Source of the DNA: DASXUX01 sp036504595 | GTDB lineage: Bacteria; Planctomycetota; SZUA-567; H5-PLA8 | Assembly (NCBI GenBank): GCA_036504595.1 | Contig: DASXUX010000097.1 | Span: 1 to 64,000, forward strand | Direction: 5' to 3' | Length of the DNA: 64,000 bases | Part shown: piece by piece, positions 59,650-64,000 of the stretch | Position numbering within the stretch: the stretch's first letter is position 1 | How the letters are laid out: every line of letters begins with the position of its first letter | Position numbers and translations under genes: made by a program | Notes under the pieces: model-generated | What the model was told of the DNA's origin: nothing | Seen by the model: the letters and a program-made list of their open reading frames with translations, nothing else | Databases searched by the model: none

Positions 59650-60675
59650 GTGAACGAGCCGGCACCACAGTCATCTGACAAGCAGGTCGCCGAGGCGGTC
59701 AGGCCAACCGCGCCCGCGCAGATTGCGAACCTGCTGCTGCGGCTGACGAGTTTCCGCGAGTTCACTATTGCGGCGGTGATCGTGGCCGTTTGCGTCGGGA
59801 TGAGCCTCTATGATCCCAGGTTGTTTCTGACCCGGGAGAATCTGCTTAACGTGTTGCTCAGCCTTTCGGTGGAGAGCATCGTCGCGATCGGCATGACGAT
59901 CCTGCTGGTCAGCGGCGGGTTCGATCTATCGGTCGGTTCCACGTTTGCCATGACTGGTGCGGTGACGGCTTCCTGTATGACGCATGGTGTGCCGGTGCCA
60001 CTGGCGATCGTGATCGGCATGGCCACCGGCGCTCTGATCGGGCTGATCAACGGCGTGTTCATCGCGAAGATCGGCATCAATGCATTCATCACGACGCTGG
60101 CGATGATGAGCATCGTGCGGGGTATTCTGCACGTGATGATGGGCTCCGGCAGCATTGTCGGCCTGCCGGAATCGTTCAAGGTGATCGGCCAGGGCAACGC
60201 CTTTGGAATTCAATTTCCGATCTTCATTGCGCTGTTCTTGGTGCTCACTGGCGATTTCCTGCTGCGCAAGTCGCGGTTTTTCCGACAGAGCTACTACATC
60301 GGCGGCAACGAACGCGCCGCGGCGCTCTCGGGGATCGCTGTCAATCGCATCAAGATCTTCAACTACGCGCTGACGGGATGTCTGGCGGCTCTGGCTGGGA
60401 TCGTCATGACGGCGCGGCTTGGGTCCGCGTCCAACACGGCTGGCAAAGACCTGGAACTGCGCGTGATCACGGCGGTGGTGATTGGCGGGGCGAGCTTGCA
60501 GGGCGGGGAAGGGACCGTCTTTGGCGCGTTTCTCGGTTCGCTGCTGATGGGCATCCTGATCAGTTCGCTGAACATGGTCGGGGTCGATGCGAGATGGAAC
60601 ATGCTCGTGAGCGGGGCAACGCTGCTGATTGCGGTGCTCATCGATACTGTGAGCAAGCGCAGGAGAGTTACGTAA
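59650..60675 (+). CDS. Sugar ABC transporter permease (RbsC type)
   Basis: The 341-aa inner-membrane permease has eight to ten helices. Motifs are IVAIGMTILLVSGGFDLSVGSTFAMTGAVTA-type (GGFDLSVGS is family-diagnostic), FIAKIGINAFITTLAMMSIVRGI, SYYIGGNERAAALSGIAV and GGASLQGGEGTVFGAFLGSLLMGIL. It pairs with the ATPase upstream (52-bp gap). The start is GTG 59650. Substrate is probably a monosaccharide or short oligosaccharide from the local hydrolases. Confidence 0.92.
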   Translation: MNEPAPQSSDKQVAEAVRPTAPAQIANLLLRLTSFREFTIAAVIVAVCVGMSLYDPRLFLTRENLLNVLLSLSVESIVAIGMTILLVSGGFDLSVGSTFAMTGAVTASCMTHGVPVPLAIVIGMATGALIGLINGVFIAKIGINAFITTLAMMSIVRGILHVMMGSGSIVGLPESFKVIGQGNAFGIQFPIFIALFLVLTGDFLLRKSRFFRQSYYIGGNERAAALSGIAVNRIKIFNYALTGCLAALAGIVMTARLGSASNTAGKDLELRVITAVVIGGASLQGGEGTVFGAFLGSLLMGILISSLNMVGVDARWNMLVSGATLLIAVLIDTVSKRRRVT

Positions 60676-60827
60676 GCAGAGGTCAGTTTGACAGATCGTG
60701 GTGTATCGTTACAGTCAGACTTCCGTCAGTGGTAGCGAGTGGGTTCAATGGGCGAGCGGGGCCTTTTGTGGCTTCGCCACCGCGGGACTGACCGCGGCGA
60801 GCAAGAGCTTTTGGGAGGCAGCGAACT

Positions 60828-62000
60828 ATGGCGAAACGAGTTTTGAACGTCGGCTTGGTGGGTGGCGGTGGCGGAGCGTTCATCGTGAACCCGCACCAGA
60901 AAGCGATCCACTTTGACGGCACCCGGCGGGTGACGTGCGGCGCTTTGCACGAAGATCCGGCCAAGGCCATGGAATATGCCGAGAACTGGGCGTATCCGAT
61001 CAAGGGCTACAAGAGTTACGACGAGATGATCGCCGAAGAGAAGAAGAAGCCGGTCGGCGAACGCATCGATTACGCGCTCATTGTGACGCCGAACTTCGTG
61101 CACTTCGATCCGGCGATGAAGCTGATCAAGGCCGGCATCCCCGTCTTCTGCGAAAAGCCGCTGACGATCACGGCCGCTCAGTCCGAAGAACTGGCCAAGG
61201 CCGTCGAAAAGGCCAAGGTTCCGTTCGGCATCGCGCATACCTACATCGGGCACTGGACCAGCCGCTTCGCGCGCTGGATCATTACCAGCGGCAAGCTGGG
61301 CGAAGTGCGCTGGGCCGACAGCTACTACCTGCAGGGCTGGCTGGCGACGCGGCTGGAGACCAGCGGGCAGCAGCAGGCGTCCTGGCGCACGGACCCGAAG
61401 AAGGCCGGCGCAAGCTGCTGCGGCGGCGACATCGGCACGCACGCGTTCATGCAGCTTCGCTTCGTGACAGGCCTTGAAGTGACGAGCGTTCGCGGCATCG
61501 TTGAAACGTTCCTGAAGGGCCGCCAGCTTGACGATCACTTCACGACCTACTGCGAACTGTCCAACGGCGGAAAGGCGCTGGTCCGCGCCAGCCAGATCTG
61601 CATCGGCCACAAGAACGATCTGGGCATTGAAGTGAACTGCGAGAAGGGCAGCCTGGTCTGGAAGCAGGAAGACGCCGAACTGGTCACGCTGCGCCTGCCG
61701 AACAACACCGAACGCCTGTACTGGCGCGCGGCTGTGCCGGCTGAAGACGATGTTTTGGGCAAGGTCCCCGCCGATCTGCTGGGCGAGACGACGATCCCCA
61801 GCGGCCACGTCGAAGCCTTCCACGACGCGTTCGCGCGCCTGCACCGCTTCTTCGAACAGGACGTGCGCGCCTATAACGACGGAAAGCCGTTCAAGGCCGA
61901 CGGCAGCCGCTACGCAACCGTTCAAGACGGCGTCAAGCACATGAAGTTTATCGAAGCGGCCGTCGAAAGCTCCAAGGGCGGCAAGCCGGTGAAGATGTAG
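60828..62000 (+). CDS. Gfo/Idh/MocA family oxidoreductase
   Basis: The 390-aa NAD(P)-dependent oxidoreductase has the N-terminal dinucleotide site VGLVGGGGGAF, IVTPNFVHFDPAMKLIKAGIPVFCEKPLTITAAQS (the diagnostic CEKP) and a C-terminal domain with CCGGDIGTHAFMQLRFVTG. It likely oxidises a sugar or inositol-like substrate, as expected in 3-keto-sugar routes together with the DUF1080 protein and the isomerase/epimerase. GGGAGG precedes ATG 60828. Third positions are notably C-rich, suggesting high expression. A strong terminator follows. Confidence 0.9.
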   Translation: MAKRVLNVGLVGGGGGAFIVNPHQKAIHFDGTRRVTCGALHEDPAKAMEYAENWAYPIKGYKSYDEMIAEEKKKPVGERIDYALIVTPNFVHFDPAMKLIKAGIPVFCEKPLTITAAQSEELAKAVEKAKVPFGIAHTYIGHWTSRFARWIITSGKLGEVRWADSYYLQGWLATRLETSGQQQASWRTDPKKAGASCCGGDIGTHAFMQLRFVTGLEVTSVRGIVETFLKGRQLDDHFTTYCELSNGGKALVRASQICIGHKNDLGIEVNCEKGSLVWKQEDAELVTLRLPNNTERLYWRAAVPAEDDVLGKVPADLLGETTIPSGHVEAFHDAFARLHRFFEQDVRAYNDGKPFKADGSRYATVQDGVKHMKFIEAAVESSKGGKPVKM

Positions 62001-62032
62001 GGCTGGTGGGCTGGTGTCTGGTGGTCTGGTTT

Positions 62033-62070
62033 CTGGTCCCACCCGCGAAGAACGGGTGGGACCAGTTTCT
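62033..62070 (+). terminator. Rho-independent terminator after the oxidoreductase
   Basis: A perfect 13-bp stem (CTGGTCCCACCCG, 62033-62045, with 62053-62065), a 7-base loop and then TTTCTTT. It follows GTCTGGT heptad words (62001-62037) and ends the ABC-oxidoreductase unit. Confidence 0.85.
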
Positions 62071-62146
62071 TTGTCATCGACTCATGCCCATAGCGAATTC
62101 GACGCTGATGCAGTAAACTGCTGTTAGTTGCAGAAGGAGCACGCTT

Positions 62147-62404
62147 ATGCTGACAACGGTAAAAGGCGTCTACAAAGCAGGAAAGGTCGAGTTACTCGAG
62201 CCCGCGCCTAACGTCGAGAGCGCACAGGTGATGGTGACATTTATGGAGCCGGAACAGAAGCAACCAGAAAAGCCAAAAGGCAAGATGATGACGTTTGGGA
62301 TGTTCCCAGGGTTGCAGGCGATCACAGATGAAGATTTCAAAAGTGCGGAGTTCAACGAGACGAAGGCGTTAGAGAAATGGGAGCGTGCGAATCGTGGCAA
62401 CTGA
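62147..62404 (+). CDS. AF2212/DUF104-like antitoxin
   Basis: The 85-aa small protein has an N-terminal TVKGVYKAGKVELLEPAP strand pattern like AF2212-type antitoxins and an acidic, Lys-rich tail (DEDFKSAEFNETKALEKWERA) that could wrap a toxin. AAGGAG lies seven bases before ATG 62147. It overlaps the PIN gene, so the pair is a likely VapBC-type module. Confidence 0.7.
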   Translation: MLTTVKGVYKAGKVELLEPAPNVESAQVMVTFMEPEQKQPEKPKGKMMTFGMFPGLQAITDEDFKSAEFNETKALEKWERANRGN

Positions 62405-62798
62405 GTATGTCATCGATGCGCATGCGCTTATTTTCTTTCATGCTGGGGGCGCACGTCTGGGGCCTGAAGCGCGCCGCGTGATGGAAGACCCGAAAAGCGT
62501 ATTGGTATTACCCGCGATCGCTCTAGCGGAGGCGTGCTGGGTACTAACCAAGAAACGCGTTCTCGGAGTCCACGCCAACGATGTTCTACAGGCCGTAGAC
62601 GCCGACCCGCGCGTATCTATTGCGTCGCTGACCCGCGACATTGTCGCCGCCACGCTCAGTTTTCCTCCCGGCCTTGAGATGCACGATAGACAAATTGTCG
62701 CGACCGTGCAGGCTATCATCGGCCAAGGCCGTAGTGCCGCGCTTCTGACGCAAGACGACGCAATTGTAAAAAGCGGATTGGTTCCGGTTGTCTGGTGA
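62394..62798 (+). CDS. PIN-domain ribonuclease toxin, VapC-like
   Basis: The 134-aa protein has the PIN acidic residues in VIDAHAL, LAEACW, MHDRQIVA and TQDDAI, i.e. the four carboxylates of an active nuclease. It likely cleaves RNA and is held by the overlapping upstream antitoxin. Start GTG 62394 has GGGAG at ten bases; GTG 62385 is an alternative. Confidence 0.82.
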   Translation: MATEYVIDAHALIFFHAGGARLGPEARRVMEDPKSVLVLPAIALAEACWVLTKKRVLGVHANDVLQAVDADPRVSIASLTRDIVAATLSFPPGLEMHDRQIVATVQAIIGQGRSAALLTQDDAIVKSGLVPVVW

Positions 62799-62845
62799 CC
62801 TGTCATTTCGTCAAGACCACAATGTTGTTCGGAGGGGTTTGATTC

Positions 62846-63193
62846 ATGTCTGTTCCCAAAGACGACGCAATCCTCGCATCCCTGTCGATCAAAGCCGAGA
62901 AGCTTGCCGGATTGGTCGCATACCAGAAAGAGTCGATCGTCAGCCGCACGATCATCAAGAAGAAGACGGGGACCGTGACGCTCTTCGCGTTCGCGGCGGG
63001 GCAGGGCTTGAGCGAACACACGGCGCCGTTCGACGCGCTGATTTACATCGCCGATGGCGAAGGCGAAATCACGATCGAAGACAAAGCGCACAACGTTTCC
63101 GCCGGTGAACTAATCATGCTGCCGGCCGGCAAGCCGCATGCGGTTCAGGCGCGCAAACGCTTCAAGATGCTGCTGGTGATGATTCGTTCATAG
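62846..63193 (+). CDS. Small single-domain cupin protein
   Basis: The 115-aa cupin has TVTLFAFAAGQGLSEHTAPFDALIYIADGEGEITIE for motif 1 (SEHTAPFDALIY gives His and acidic ligand positions) and AGELIMLPAGKPHAVQARKRFKMLLVMIR for motif 2 (HAV). It is a metal-binding small cupin with unknown ligand. GGAGGGG precedes ATG 62846. The stop codon overlaps the left end of a MITE-like inverted repeat. Confidence 0.82.
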   Translation: MSVPKDDAILASLSIKAEKLAGLVAYQKESIVSRTIIKKKTGTVTLFAFAAGQGLSEHTAPFDALIYIADGEGEITIEDKAHNVSAGELIMLPAGKPHAVQARKRFKMLLVMIRS

Positions 63194-63272
63194 AGCCTAT
63201 TTCGGCAGGCAAGGGATGCGGATGCGCCGTCGTCGCAAGCAGGCGCGCCCGCTGCTTACCGAAATAGGCTCT
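63192..63272. mobile_element. MITE-like 81-bp element with perfect 14-bp terminal inverted repeats
   Basis: AGAGCCTATTTCGG (63192-63205) and CCGAAATAGGCTCT (63259-63272) are perfect complements around 53 bases with no coding capacity. No clear target-site duplication could be read. It might instead be a large-loop hairpin. It starts inside the cupin stop codon. Confidence 0.55.
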
Positions 63273-63383
63273 TGGTGTGTGGCAGCTTGCCCGCCGCGAA
63301 TCCTGGCGAATGACCAGTGCCCCATACTTGCAGTCGCGGTGTATAGCATACGAGGCGGGTTAAGGCTTCATTGGAGAATGCTC

Positions 63384-64000
63384 ATGCGAAAACGAGTTCT
63401 GTTTGTTCTGCTTCTGGCGGCCATTTGTGTTGTGAAAGCTCGCGCCGCTGATGAGGACGGCTTCAAGCCCATCTTTAACGGCAAGGATCTGGCCGGATGG
63501 GAAGGCAATGCCAAGCTCTGGTCCGTGCAGGACGGCGCGATCGTCGGCGAGACGACGAAAGAGAACCCGGCCAAGGGCAACACGTTCCTGATCTGGCGCG
63601 GAGGCGAAGTCAAGGATTTCGAACTGCGCTGCTCGTTCAAGCTGGAGGGCAACAACAACTCCGGCGTGCAGTACCGCAGCAAGGACCTCGGCAATTTCGT
63701 GATGGGCGGCTATCAATGCGACATCAACTCCGGCCCAGAACACATGTGCAAGCTGTACGAGGAGCGCGGCCCGCGTGGCCGCATTGCCATGGGCGGACAG
63801 AAGGTCGTCGTGAACGGTATGAAACCGCCGGCGGAAGGGAAAAAAGGCGCGGAGGCTGACAAGAAAGTTGAGCCGCTGCCCGAAGCCGAAAAGCTGAAAG
63901 GCCTCGAGAAGAAAGGCGATTGGAATGAGTGCGTGATCATCGCCAAAGGCAATCATCTCATCCAGAAGCTGAACGGCGTCGTCGCGATCGACGTGACCGA
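63384..64000 (+). CDS. DUF1080 / 3-keto-disaccharide hydrolase-like protein (cut by window end)
   Basis: An open frame with no stop before the window end; 205 codons are visible. It starts with a signal peptide (MRKRVLFVLLLAAICVVKAR then AADEDGF) and the DUF1080 opening FKPIFNGKDLAGWEG. LWSVQDGAIVGET, ELRCSFKLEGNNNSGVQYRS and MGGYQCDINSG are standard for the family, which includes 3-keto-disaccharide hydrolases. A Lys/Glu-rich insert (PPAEGKKGAEADKKVEPLPE) interrupts the usual fold at about residue 155. ATG 63384 has GGAG seven bases upstream. Confidence 0.88.
   Translation, partial: MRKRVLFVLLLAAICVVKARAADEDGFKPIFNGKDLAGWEGNAKLWSVQDGAIVGETTKENPAKGNTFLIWRGGEVKDFELRCSFKLEGNNNSGVQYRSKDLGNFVMGGYQCDINSGPEHMCKLYEERGPRGRIAMGGQKVVVNGMKPPAEGKKGAEADKKVEPLPEAEKLKGLEKKGDWNECVIIAKGNHLIQKLNGVVAIDVT

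Noticed and set aside
62033..62070. Reading this hairpin as another REP copy
   Set aside because: The arms differ from the REP consensus and a T-rich tract follows immediately, so a rho-independent terminator is the better explanation.

Overview
This is a GC-rich bacterial chromosome segment, roughly 60% GC by eye, from an uncultivated-looking heterotroph. The gene content is typical of Planctomycetota and other PVC-type lineages or of Hydrogenedentota-like bacteria. It includes secreted NPCBM and GH42/GH36-like glycosidases, URO-D-like proteins beside sugar genes, sugar-phosphate isomerase/epimerase, Gfo/Idh/MocA oxidoreductase, a DUF1080 protein, PA14 proteins, eukaryote-like Ser/Thr kinases, Uma2 nucleases, OleC/OleD and PQQ-propeller proteins. 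Phylum assignment is inference from gene content only. No rRNA, tRNA, CRISPR array or complete insertion sequence was seen.

Layout. 0.2-7.2 kb: galU followed by a plant-type glucuronokinase homologue, a minus-strand glycosidase/URO-D pair, a flippase-like membrane protein and a WlbB-like acetyltransferase; together these suggest nucleotide-sugar and surface-glycan work. 7.3-14.6 kb: a secreted PQQ propeller protein, oleC-oleD (beta-lactone/olefin lipid pathway), ribH-nusB, and an in-frame fusion of a ClpC N-domain to anthranilate phosphoribosyltransferase (TrpD). 15-19.8 kb: unknown membrane and secreted proteins, two of them with HExxH metallopeptidase motifs. 20.2-33.6 kb: the F1Fo ATP synthase operon in canonical order (atpZ-I-B-E-F-H-A-G-D-C). 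It is interrupted at three successive junctions: A|G holds Uma2-DUF262/HNH-Uma2, G|D holds a retropepsin-like protease plus degenerate repeats, and D|C holds a DUF433/DUF5615 toxin-antitoxin-like pair.

33.6-39.8 kb (minus strand): secreted esterase-NPCBM, sugar isomerase/epimerase, and NPCBM-alpha-galactosidase. 39.9-45 kb: two divergent Ser/Thr kinases, one fused to a hemerythrin-like domain and one carrying four extracytoplasmic PA14 domains. 45.2-57.9 kb (minus strand): a carbohydrate locus of two very large GH42-like proteins, a LacI regulator with a perfect palindromic operator, a URO-D-like protein, a CBM9-like protein and a membrane-anchored unknown. 58-64 kb: RbsA/RbsC-type sugar ABC genes (no binding protein in the window), a Gfo/Idh/MocA oxidoreductase with a strong terminator, a VapBC-like pair, a cupin, a MITE-like inverted repeat and a truncated DUF1080 gene.

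The whole segment is loaded with small repeats: tandem heptanucleotide arrays of many unrelated words, five copies of one REP palindrome, a CAGAGGAC-type palindromic element, and small GC-rich hairpins. Several lie in frame inside genes. OleC carries three heptad tracts, five GC-rich palindromes sit inside secreted or URO-D-like proteins, and one large glycosidase appears to have a signal peptide built from repeat sequence. The repeat invasion of genes, the Clp_N-TrpD fusion, and the ATP synthase operon carrying defence/TA-like cargo are the most noteworthy observations.
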